Below are positions 5,653 to 12,461 of a stretch of 17,716 bases of DNA, piece after piece. A model generated the notes under the pieces. That model ran no database searches and was not told where the DNA came from. It saw only the letters and a list, made by a program, of their open reading frames with translations. The translations under genes and the position numbers were made by a program. The stretch comes from DXYV01 sp045543215 (GTDB lineage: Bacteria; Bacillota; Clostridia; Oscillospirales; Oscillospiraceae). Every line of letters begins with the position of its first letter. The first letter of the stretch is position 1. Where the stretch lies: NCBI GenBank assembly GCA_045543215.1, contig JAZQMD010000110.1, forward strand, positions 1-17,716, written 5' to 3'.

Positions 5653-7518
5653 ATGAATTATAATGGGGGAGCTTTCGATGTAGCCGTCATCGGTGCGGGC
5701 CACGCGGGTATTGAGGCGGCTCTGGCGACTGCTCGTCTGGGGTTGAAGACAGTGTGTTTTACCATTAATCTGGACGCGGTGGGAAACATGCCATGCAACC
5801 CAGCCATTGGAGGTACGGGTAAGGGACAGCTGGTGCGGGAAGTGGACGCATTGGGAGGGGAGATGGGACGGGCAGCCGATGCTGCCTGCATCCAGTATCG
5901 GCTACTTAACCGAGGGAAGGGCCCGGCAGTTTGGTCCCTCCGGGCCCAGGCTGACCGCCGCCGCTACCAGGAGGTAATGAAACATACTCTGGAGTGCCAG
6001 GAAAACCTGTGGGTAAAGCAGGCGGAGATCACTGAGATCTTGACCGAACAAGGACGTGTGTCCGCCGTGCGTACTATCACAGGGGCTACCTATGAGGTGA
6101 AGGCGGTAGTGGTGGCCTCAGGAACTTATCTGGGAGGGCGCACCATCCTGGGGGATGTGGTCCGGCAGTCTGGGCCAGATGGAATGGCTGCTGCCCTTCC
6201 GCTGACCCGGTGTCTGGAGCGCCTGGGCCTGGTTATGCGCCGCTTCAAGACAGGTACGCCCCCTCGGGTGAACCGCCGAAGCGTAGATTTTTCTAAAATG
6301 GAACTTCAGCCGGGGGATGAGCAGGCTGTCCCCTTCTCTTTTGAGACGACGGGGGAATTGGAAAACAAGGCGGTTTGTTGGCTTACTTACACAAACCAGA
6401 CTACCCATGCTGTTATTCGGGCAAACCTACATCGATCCCCCCTATTTTCCGGAGTGATTGAAGGCGTGGGACCAAGGTACTGTCCTTCCATTGAGGATAA
6501 GGTGGTACGTTTTTCGGACAAGCCCCGCCATCAGCTGTTTATAGAGCCCATGGGCCTGCACACCGAGGAACTGTATATTCAGGGATTCTCTTCCTCCCTT
6601 CCGGAGGAAGTGCAGGTGGAAATGCTGCATACCATTCCCGGATTGGAACACGCAGAGATGACCCGCCCTGCCTACGCCATCGAGTATGACTGTCTGGATC
6701 CTACCCAGTTGCTCCCTACCCTGGAGTGCAAGGAGATCCCTGGCCTTTACGGGGCAGGTCAGTTTAATGGTTCCTCCGGCTATGAGGAAGCAGCTGCTCA
6801 GGGATTAGTGGCAGGGATTAATGCGGCCCTGAGTATTCTGGGCCGTCCGCCTATGATTCTGGATCGGGCGGTGGGGTACATTGGAGTACTCATTGACGAC
6901 CTGGTGACCAAGGGAACCAACGAGCCTTATCGTATGATGACCTCCCGCACGGAATATCGCCTTATCCACCGACAGGACAACGCCGACCATCGATTGTCGG
7001 CCATCGGTTACCAGGTTGGGCTGGTGTCCAGGCAGCGGCATGAGGCTGTTTTGGAAAAATACGCCGCTGTGGAGGGGGAGATGGATCGCTTGGAGCACAC
7101 CGGTGCCCCTCCCTCCCCTGCACTGGATGCTTACCTGATCGGATTGGGAGAAGCTCCTGTCCCCCACGGAGCTAGGTTGGCCGATCTGCTCCGCCGTCCT
7201 GCCGTAAGCTATGAGGGATTGGCTCCCTTTGACAGGGGCCGGCCTTCGCTCAAGAAAGAAGTGACGGAACAGGTGGAAATTTCTGTTAAATATGCTGGCT
7301 ACATTCAACGGCAAAATCGTCAGGTGGAGGAAATGCGGGCCTTGGAGCGTCACATCCTGTCCAAAGATCTGGATTATGCCGGTATTCAGGGACTGCGGCT
7401 GGAGGCACGTCAGAAATTGGCTCAGATTAAGCCATTGAATCTGGGTCAGGCTAGCCGTATTTCAGGAGTAAGCCCAGCGGATGTGGCTGCTTTGATGGTG
7501 TATTTGGGCAAGGGATAA
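5653..7518 (+). CDS. mnmG: tRNA uridine-5-carboxymethylaminomethyl(34) synthesis enzyme MnmG (GidA)
   Basis: MnmG works with MnmE to add a carboxymethylaminomethyl (or aminomethyl) group at C5 of wobble uridine 34. It uses FAD, NADH and a folate one-carbon unit. The 621-residue length is normal. The FAD-binding motif VIGAGHAG is at 12-19. The two family cysteines appear in MPCNPAIGGTGKG and GPRYCPSIEDKV. The C-terminal helical domain that contacts MnmE and tRNA includes VEISVKYAGYIQRQ. The start follows AAGGAAG by about 9 bases. mnmG usually sits beside mnmE in Firmicutes. Here it follows mnmA, so one transcript would supply both the C2 and C5 modification steps of the same nucleotide. A small XRE gene follows after a 71-base gap. 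Confidence 0.97.
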   Translation: MNYNGGAFDVAVIGAGHAGIEAALATARLGLKTVCFTINLDAVGNMPCNPAIGGTGKGQLVREVDALGGEMGRAADAACIQYRLLNRGKGPAVWSLRAQADRRRYQEVMKHTLECQENLWVKQAEITEILTEQGRVSAVRTITGATYEVKAVVVASGTYLGGRTILGDVVRQSGPDGMAAALPLTRCLERLGLVMRRFKTGTPPRVNRRSVDFSKMELQPGDEQAVPFSFETTGELENKAVCWLTYTNQTTHAVIRANLHRSPLFSGVIEGVGPRYCPSIEDKVVRFSDKPRHQLFIEPMGLHTEELYIQGFSSSLPEEVQVEMLHTIPGLEHAEMTRPAYAIEYDCLDPTQLLPTLECKEIPGLYGAGQFNGSSGYEEAAAQGLVAGINAALSILGRPPMILDRAVGYIGVLIDDLVTKGTNEPYRMMTSRTEYRLIHRQDNADHRLSAIGYQVGLVSRQRHEAVLEKYAAVEGEMDRLEHTGAPPSPALDAYLIGLGEAPVPHGARLADLLRRPAVSYEGLAPFDRGRPSLKKEVTEQVEISVKYAGYIQRQNRQVEEMRALERHILSKDLDYAGIQGLRLEARQKLAQIKPLNLGQASRISGVSPADVAALMVYLGKG

Positions 7519-7553
7519 AAAGAAACCGTTTAGTTTCCTATTGAGGGTGGAAA

Positions 7554-7569
7554 ACTACCAACTGGTAGT
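7554..7569. promoter_or_regulatory. 16-base palindrome before the XRE gene, candidate operator
   Basis: ACTACCA (7554-7560) and TGGTAGT (7563-7569) are perfect arms 2 bases apart, 20 bases before the XRE start. The ACTGGTAGTA part recurs as ACTGGTGATA at 7576-7585. It may be the binding site of the XRE protein. Alternatively, with the following ATTTTT, it could be a weak terminator. Confidence 0.45.
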
Positions 7570-7589
7570 ATTTTTACTGGTGATAGGAT

Positions 7590-7805
7590 ATGTATTTCCG
7601 AAGAATTGGTGAGTTGCGGGTTGACCATGATAAAGGTCAAAAAGAAATTGCAGCTTATTTAAATATGAGCCGGGTAGTTTATGGCAGGTATGAGCGTGGG
7701 GAGCGTGAGATTCCTGTATGGGCGGTTATCAAGCTGGCCGACTATTATAAGACCACCACCGATTATATTCTGGGCCGCATAGATGACCCAATGCCCCATG
7801 CGTAA
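7590..7805 (+). CDS. Small XRE-family helix-turn-helix regulator
   Basis: This 71-residue protein is almost wholly one Cro/cI-type DNA-binding domain. Residues 17-37 (QKEIAAYLNMSRVVYGRYERG) form the helix-turn-helix, followed by the family's usual DYYKTTTDYILG segment. There is no second domain, so no ligand can be guessed. Its ribosome site is poor (TAGG very near the ATG). A palindrome lies 20 bases upstream. Its end overlaps the comEC start, so the two are probably translationally coupled. It may autoregulate and influence the genes after it (comEC, holA, rnmV), which is inference from position. The family call is secure. Confidence 0.88.
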   Translation: MYFRRIGELRVDHDKGQKEIAAYLNMSRVVYGRYERGEREIPVWAVIKLADYYKTTTDYILGRIDDPMPHA

Positions 7806-10095
7806 GCTGGTTGCTTTCACCGTCCCCTTTGCGCTGGCAACATTACTATGTTGCTATTTTCTGCCTGGCATGGCGGCATTGTGGATGGGTGCGGTGTGTG
7901 CTTTTGGGGCTTTTCCGTGTCTTTTTATGAGGGGGAGCGTCCGGACACGGGGGATACTGCTGGCTTTAGGGACTGCGGCGGGTTTTCTGTGGTTCTGGGG
8001 TTGGACAGCGGTTTTTGCAGCTCCTGCCCATGAGATGGTGGGAAGGACGATTACGGTGGAAGCTTTGGCTCTGGACTATCCTACACAGACGGAGCGTGGG
8101 GTATCGATAGATGTCCGGGTAGAGATGGGTGTAGTAGATGTGACTGCCCGGCTTTATGCTGGGGCGGAGTGCGCTGGGGTGAACCCTGGGGATATCCTTA
8201 CCTTCGCAGCAGACTTCCACCGGGCGGATCTGCTGAGTGGAGAAGAAAGCACCTACTTTAGTACCCGTGGGGTCTTTCTTCTGGCTTATGCCGGGGATGG
8301 AGAGGTGAGATGGGAGCGTCCGGAGCAAATTCCAATCTACCTTCTGCCACGGGTGTGGGCCAGGACTCTGGGGAGGGGGATTGACGCGGCCTTCCCGGTA
8401 GAGACCGCTGCTTTTCTCCGGGCGGTTACCTTGGGGGATAAGTCAGGGCTAAGTAACAGTGTTACAACCGCTTTTAACCGTACGGGTCTGAGCCACCTTC
8501 TGGTTGTCTCCGGCCTGCATGTGTCTATGCTCCTGTGGGGCCTGACCCGTTTGCTCCACCGGCATAAGCGGTGGATTGCTCCGGTGTCAATTCCCGTATT
8601 AATATTATTTGTGCTTTTGGTGGGTTGTACGCCCTCTGCTATACGGGCAGCAGCTATGAGTGCGCTGATTCTGATCGCTCCGCTGGCTGGGCGGGAGAAT
8701 GACCCGCTTACTTCCCTATGTTCAGCCCTCTTGCTTCTTTTAATGCAAAACCCCTATGCTGCCGCCGGGGTTGGTTTACAACTTTCCTTCGCCTCGGTGG
8801 CAGGTATTCTGCTGGTTTCTAGCCCATTAAATGCTTGGTTGGAGGTTCACGCCTGTTCCAAAGCTCCGGGCCGAAGGGGAAGGCTGTTTAACCGTTTACT
8901 GAATTGGTTATGGAGCAATCTATCCGTTACTTTGGGGGCAATGCTTTTTACTACCCCGCTTATCGCGGTGTGGTTTGGCTCGACATCCCTCGTTTCTCCC
9001 TTGGCAAATCTGTTGCTCCTGTGGGCGGGAAAATATATTTTCCTGGGTGGTCTACTCACAGGTCTAGTAGCTATACTCGTCCCCACCGTGGCCCTCATCC
9101 CGGCCCTTCCGGTGGATATTCTGTGCCGTTATGCACTGTGTCTGGTTCGGAACCTGGGTTCCTTGGCATTTGCCGCTGTCACTCTGAATGGGGTATATTA
9201 TCGTCTGTGGCTGGTAGGGACTTACGCGATCCTAGCCTTGCTCTTCCTTTTTCGGCGGGAGAAAAAGCGGATTATCCTCCCATTGTGCTGCCCGGTGCTT
9301 TTACTGTGTGCCGCCATCTTCTTTACAAGCCGGACTTTTACTGCTGCTACTTTAACGGTGACCGCTCTGGATGTGGGGCAGGGTTCTTCCACCGCCTTTT
9401 ATTCGGAAGGGAGGGCTGTTTTGGTGGACTGCGGCGGCAACGGAGGGACCAGCGCGGGGGATGTGGCTGCCGATCATTTTCAGTCTCTGGGGGTGTCCCG
9501 GCTGGATCTGCTGGTGTTTACCCACCTGGATTGGGATCACTTCAATGGAGCGGAGGAACTCTTTGCCCGTATGGAAATAGAGCTGGTGGCGCTCCCAGAG
9601 CGGGAGGACGATTATGGTCGCCAGGCTCAGCTGGAGGAGTGGGCGCTGGCTGAGGGGGCCAAGGTGGTGTATGTTACCGAGAGCATGGAGGCCGGGCTTG
9701 GGGAATGTACGCTTACCTTTTATCCCCCGTTGGGGAGTGGAACGACCAATGAAGAGGGTATTTTTGTCCTGTGCTCTGCCGGGGACTTTGATGTACTGAT
9801 CACCGGGGATGCCGACAGTGCGGTGGAGGCCATGCTGGTCAAATATTTTCCTGTTCCCGATGTTGAACTGCTTATGGTGGGTCATCATGGCTCCAACGGC
9901 TCCACTTCAACCGAATTTTTGGAGGCGGTAGCACCTGAATATGCCATTATCTCCAGTGGTTATAACAGCTATGGACACCCAGATTCCAGAGTGCTGGAAC
10001 GGCTGGATCGGGCGGGTGTTGAGGTTTATCGTACCGATCAGCATGGGCATGTAACTGTAGCCGTGTCCGCCGATGGAGATGCGGCCATTAAATGA
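7798..10095 (+). CDS. comEC: DNA internalization protein ComEC/Rec2
   Basis: ComEC forms the membrane channel that brings single-stranded DNA into the cell during natural transformation. The roughly 765-residue protein has hydrophobic segments from residue 4, then an OB-like extracellular domain (about 75-180). The multi-spanning Competence domain (about 190-500) includes HLLVVSGLHVSML. A C-terminal metallo-beta-lactamase domain starts near residue 520 (ALDVGQG) with the metal motif His576-x-Asp578-x-Asp580-His581 and a later GHHGS. The start is ambiguous: ATG 7783 and ATG 7798 are in frame and neither has a clear ribosome site. I chose 7798, which overlaps the XRE stop by 8 bases. Downstream holA is the usual neighbour in Firmicutes. 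Many anaerobes keep comEC without known competence. Confidence 0.93.
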   Translation: MRKLVAFTVPFALATLLCCYFLPGMAALWMGAVCAFGAFPCLFMRGSVRTRGILLALGTAAGFLWFWGWTAVFAAPAHEMVGRTITVEALALDYPTQTERGVSIDVRVEMGVVDVTARLYAGAECAGVNPGDILTFAADFHRADLLSGEESTYFSTRGVFLLAYAGDGEVRWERPEQIPIYLLPRVWARTLGRGIDAAFPVETAAFLRAVTLGDKSGLSNSVTTAFNRTGLSHLLVVSGLHVSMLLWGLTRLLHRHKRWIAPVSIPVLILFVLLVGCTPSAIRAAAMSALILIAPLAGRENDPLTSLCSALLLLLMQNPYAAAGVGLQLSFASVAGILLVSSPLNAWLEVHACSKAPGRRGRLFNRLLNWLWSNLSVTLGAMLFTTPLIAVWFGSTSLVSPLANLLLLWAGKYIFLGGLLTGLVAILVPTVALIPALPVDILCRYALCLVRNLGSLAFAAVTLNGVYYRLWLVGTYAILALLFLFRREKKRIILPLCCPVLLLCAAIFFTSRTFTAATLTVTALDVGQGSSTAFYSEGRAVLVDCGGNGGTSAGDVAADHFQSLGVSRLDLLVFTHLDWDHFNGAEELFARMEIELVALPEREDDYGRQAQLEEWALAEGAKVVYVTESMEAGLGECTLTFYPPLGSGTTNEEGIFVLCSAGDFDVLITGDADSAVEAMLVKYFPVPDVELLMVGHHGSNGSTSTEFLEAVAPEYAIISSGYNSYGHPDSRVLERLDRAGVEVYRTDQHGHVTVAVSADGDAAIK

Positions 10096-10135
10096 AGGGG
10101 CTATCGGGCTTATATGGTGAGAAGGAGGGCTACCC

Positions 10136-11188
10136 GTGGCGTATAAGCAAAAGAACGACAATGCGGCAATGAAACAACTTAAGGCTGATCTTAAGGCTGG
10201 GAGTTTGGGGCGGTTATATGTTTTTCATGGTGAGGAGGTTTACCTGAGGGAATATTATCTGGATCAGGTAAAAAAGGCCCTTCTCCCGGAAGGCCTTGAG
10301 GAGTTTAACCTCCATACCATTCCAGGTAAAGAATGTACTCCCCAGCTTTTGTCCCAGACAGTGGACTGTCTGCCGATGATGAGCGAGAGAACCATGGTGG
10401 TGGTCACCGACTATGACTTGTTTGGTGGCGGAGAGGAACAGCGTACTGCCCTTATGGCTTTGTTTGGCGAGCTGCCTGAATATTGCTGCCTAATATTTGT
10501 CTATGACTTGATGGATTATAAGCAGGATGCCCGCACCAAAATGGCTGCTGCATTAAAGCAGTATGGTATGGTGGTTGCCTTCCGGCGGCAGGAGCAGGGG
10601 GATTTGGTAGACTGGATTGCCCGTCGCTTTCGAGCGGAGCAACACGATATCATCAGTGAGGAGGCCAAGTACCTCCTTTTCCTGTGTGGGGAGTTAATGA
10701 CCAACTTGGTAACTGAAATTGAAAAAATCTCCGCCTATGCCAAGCATCGGAGTATCACCCGGGAAGATATTGATGCAGTAGCTGTTCCCCAAGTGGATGT
10801 GGTGGTGTTTCAGATGACCGATGCCATTGCCAGGGGGGATTTTGACCGGGCTGCCGCCGTTGTGAGTGACCTTCTGGGGGCGCAGGAGTCCCCCATTATG
10901 ATCCTGTCGGTGGTGGGGAAATACTTCCGACAGTTATATACAGCCCGGTTGGCCAGGGAGAGCGGGCAGAACACAAACTGGCTTATGGAATTGTGGGGGA
11001 TGAAGAATGCTTGGCCGGCGGAGAAGCTAATGGATGCTGCCCGGCGGTATTCTTTACCTTGGTGTCGCACCGCCATACGCCGTTGCGCTGAGACCGATTT
11101 GGCCATGAAATCCTACGGAGGAGATGAGAGTGAGCTGTTAATTTCCCTCATCCTGGAGTTGGCTAACAACGCAAGGGCAGCCTCATGA
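10136..11188 (+). CDS. holA: DNA polymerase III delta subunit HolA
   Basis: HolA is the clamp-loader subunit that opens the beta sliding clamp. The 350-residue size is typical. The N-terminal AAA-like domain is recognisable by LYVFHGEEVYLREYYL (about 27-42), followed by the lid and the C-terminal collar helices (LLGAQESPIMILSVVGKYFRQL). As expected for delta, no intact P-loop is present. The start is GTG 10136, with AAGGAGG (10122-10128) 7 bases upstream. comEC-holA order is conserved in Firmicutes; there holA is often followed by rpsT, whereas here rnmV follows with a 4-base ATGA overlap. Confidence 0.93.
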   Translation: MAYKQKNDNAAMKQLKADLKAGSLGRLYVFHGEEVYLREYYLDQVKKALLPEGLEEFNLHTIPGKECTPQLLSQTVDCLPMMSERTMVVVTDYDLFGGGEEQRTALMALFGELPEYCCLIFVYDLMDYKQDARTKMAAALKQYGMVVAFRRQEQGDLVDWIARRFRAEQHDIISEEAKYLLFLCGELMTNLVTEIEKISAYAKHRSITREDIDAVAVPQVDVVVFQMTDAIARGDFDRAAAVVSDLLGAQESPIMILSVVGKYFRQLYTARLARESGQNTNWLMELWGMKNAWPAEKLMDAARRYSLPWCRTAIRRCAETDLAMKSYGGDESELLISLILELANNARAAS

Positions 11189-11781
11189 AAAGGGTGAAGG
11201 AGGCAATTGTGGTAGAGGGACGGTATGACAAAAATACCCTGTCCCAGGTGGTGGACGGCGTGATCTTAGAGACTGCCGGATTTGGTGTGTTTCGTAACAG
11301 CGAGTTGGTTACCCTACTGCGCCACTTGGCGGAAAAACAGGGGCTTATCATCCTTACTGATTCGGATGGAGCGGGGTTTGTCATTCGTAACTTTCTAAAA
11401 GGAGCGCTTCCGTCTGCTAAGGTGAAGCATGCCTATGTTCCTGACATATATGGTAAAGAGCGGCGCAAGCGTACCCGTGGAAAAGAGGGGAAACTAGGGG
11501 TGGAGGGTATGAACCAGAAAATTTTACTCGCTGCTCTGGAGCGGGCTGGAGCTACCTTTCTGGATGAGGCAGAGACCCATTTCCCGCGCACCGCCAGGCT
11601 GACGAAAGCTGATCTTTTTTCCCTGGGGTTGACAGGGACTGCTAATAGCGCCGAGCGGAGGGCGGCTTTATTGAAGAAGCTGGAGCTGCCCGAGCATTTG
11701 AATGCGAACGCCCTGCTTACCGTGCTTAATGCTCTATATACTCGGGAAGCCTTGATCAATCTACTAAGTCAAGCTGATTAA
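11185..11781 (+). CDS. rnmV: Ribonuclease M5 (5S rRNA maturation)
   Basis: RNase M5 trims the 5S rRNA precursor at both ends, using L18 as cofactor. The 198-residue protein has a Toprim domain. The conserved glutamate is Glu11 (VVEGRYD) and the acidic pair is Asp59-x-Asp61 (LTDSDGAG). A C-terminal region (about 110-198) is typical of the Firmicutes enzyme. Its ATG overlaps the holA stop as ATGA, indicating translational coupling. In Bacillus rnmV neighbours rsmA, so this place after holA is a less usual arrangement. Small Toprim proteins can be confused with primase-like proteins, but length and motifs fit RNase M5 well. A strong hairpin follows. Confidence 0.93.
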   Translation: MKRVKEAIVVEGRYDKNTLSQVVDGVILETAGFGVFRNSELVTLLRHLAEKQGLIILTDSDGAGFVIRNFLKGALPSAKVKHAYVPDIYGKERRKRTRGKEGKLGVEGMNQKILLAALERAGATFLDEAETHFPRTARLTKADLFSLGLTGTANSAERRAALLKKLELPEHLNANALLTVLNALYTREALINLLSQAD

Positions 11782-11808
11782 AAGCCGAAAGGAAACTGAG
11801 GAAATATA

Positions 11809-11847
11809 CAAGAAGGGATAGCTCCATTTTGGAGCTATCCCTTCTTG
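11809..11847. terminator. Strong hairpin between convergent genes, likely shared terminator
   Basis: CAAGAAGGGATAGCTCC (11809-11825) and GGAGCTATCCCTTCTTG (11831-11847) form a perfect 17-bp stem around an ATTTT loop. It lies between rnmV and the minus-strand DUF1413-like gene, so it could stop transcripts from both sides. The T-rich part is inside the stem (CCCTTCTT) and no clean U-tract follows, so efficiency is uncertain. Confidence 0.75.
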
Positions 11848-11888
11848 CACTAGTGGGTAATGGGAAGTCAGGAACCCTATTTTAAATT

Positions 11889-12200
11889 TTAGAGTTTTAC
11901 AAATTGGTTTGTCTTTAAGCTGTCTTTTTTTTGGATTTGGATACCTAATGTATTTTGATGCTCATACAATTTTACACCAAGGTTTGCAGGAGGAGTGTCG
12001 ATAAGATCCCTTAATACAAAAACCTTTCCTTTTTCCATTTTTGATATTTTGTTCACAACTGTTTGCCACAACTGCCCGTAAGTCCTACTTTGAAGAACTA
12101 CATCTCTACAATAGCTTGGAACATCGGGGTATCCTTCTGTTTGTGCTAATGTCTGAAGCTTCGTCCATTCCGCATTGTTTACAGTAAATTGAACTCTCAT
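11889..12200 (-). CDS. DUF1413-family protein with ribbon-helix-helix-like N-terminus
   Basis: This is a 103-residue protein of unknown function. The C-terminal half (about 55-100) has the LRDLIDTPPANLGVKLYE segment that I associate with the uncharacterised DUF1413 family. The first 36 residues (MRVQFTVNNAEWTKLQTLAQ and the PSYCRDVVL segment) resemble a ribbon-helix-helix DNA-binding domain of CopG/Arc type, a short strand followed by two helices. It is AT-rich compared with its neighbours and is the only complete minus-strand gene here. It is flanked by a shared terminator hairpin and a large inverted repeat, which suggests later acquisition or a stand-alone unit. AGAAGGA lies about 10 bases before the ATG. 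No toxin partner is visible next to it. The reading frame is convincing; a regulatory role is inference. Confidence 0.75.
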   Translation of the reverse strand: MRVQFTVNNAEWTKLQTLAQTEGYPDVPSYCRDVVLQSRTYGQLWQTVVNKISKMEKGKVFVLRDLIDTPPANLGVKLYEHQNTLGIQIQKKDSLKTNQFVKL

Positions 12201-12243
12201 CCTTTTATTTTCCTTCTTTCTATTTAAGTTTAAATTTTAACAT

Positions 12244-12306
12244 AAGGTGTTTGAACAAATACCTATCCCTAGTTTAACATTATAAAGGCAATTGTTCAAG
12301 CACCTT
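12244..12306. repeat. Large imperfect inverted repeat upstream of the DUF1413-like gene
   Basis: Arm one, AAGGTGTTTGAACAAAT (12244-12260), and arm two, AATTGTTCAAGCACCTT (12290-12306), are complementary at 15 of 17 positions and separated by 29 bases. Two TTGAACAA-type half sites face each other. It lies 44-106 bases upstream of the minus-strand start, where that gene's promoter should be; a minus-strand TATAAT lies in the spacer (12279-12284), but no good -35 is seen. It may be an operator pair, a long hairpin or a mobile-element remnant. Confidence 0.6.
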
Positions 12307-12382
12307 TTTTAATGTTTGGTAAAAATAATAAAATTTACAGTGCCTATACTTTTAAGGTAAAAAGAATGTGTAATCTCTGTCA

Positions 12383-12410
12383 TTGACTTTCCTTTTTTTC
12401 TGTATATAAT
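12383..12410 (+). promoter_or_regulatory. Sigma-A promoter of glyS
   Basis: TTGACT (12383-12388), 16-base spacer with a T-tract, then a perfect TATAAT (12405-12410). Predicted start is near 12417, giving a leader of about 45 bases. That is too short for a T-box riboswitch. Confidence 0.8.
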
Positions 12411-12420
12411 GGTAGTGTTA

Positions 12421-12441
12421 CCCTCATACGCCATATGGGGG
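12421..12441 (+). promoter_or_regulatory. Hairpin at the 5' end of the glyS mRNA
   Basis: CCCTCATA (12421-12428) pairs with TATGGGGG (12434-12441) around CGCCA, with one G-U pair. It starts a few bases after the predicted transcription start and ends just before the ribosome site (AAAGGA, 12446-12451). It may stabilise the mRNA end. Confidence 0.4.
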
Positions 12442-12461
12442 ATGGAAAGGAACGATTTTCA

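Noticed and set aside
6805..7353. Minus-strand open frame of 182 codons within mnmG
   Set aside because: Entirely opposite the conserved MnmG coding sequence, with no ribosome site or family motif seen.
8904..9653. Plus-strand open frame of 249 codons inside comEC
   Set aside because: It is a second frame within ComEC, whose membrane helices and metal-binding motif continue through the region; the alternative product is rich in Gly, Arg, Cys and Ser without motif.
9352..9888. Minus-strand open frame of 178 codons opposite the ComEC C-terminus
   Set aside because: Antisense to the conserved metallo-beta-lactamase domain; no independent support.
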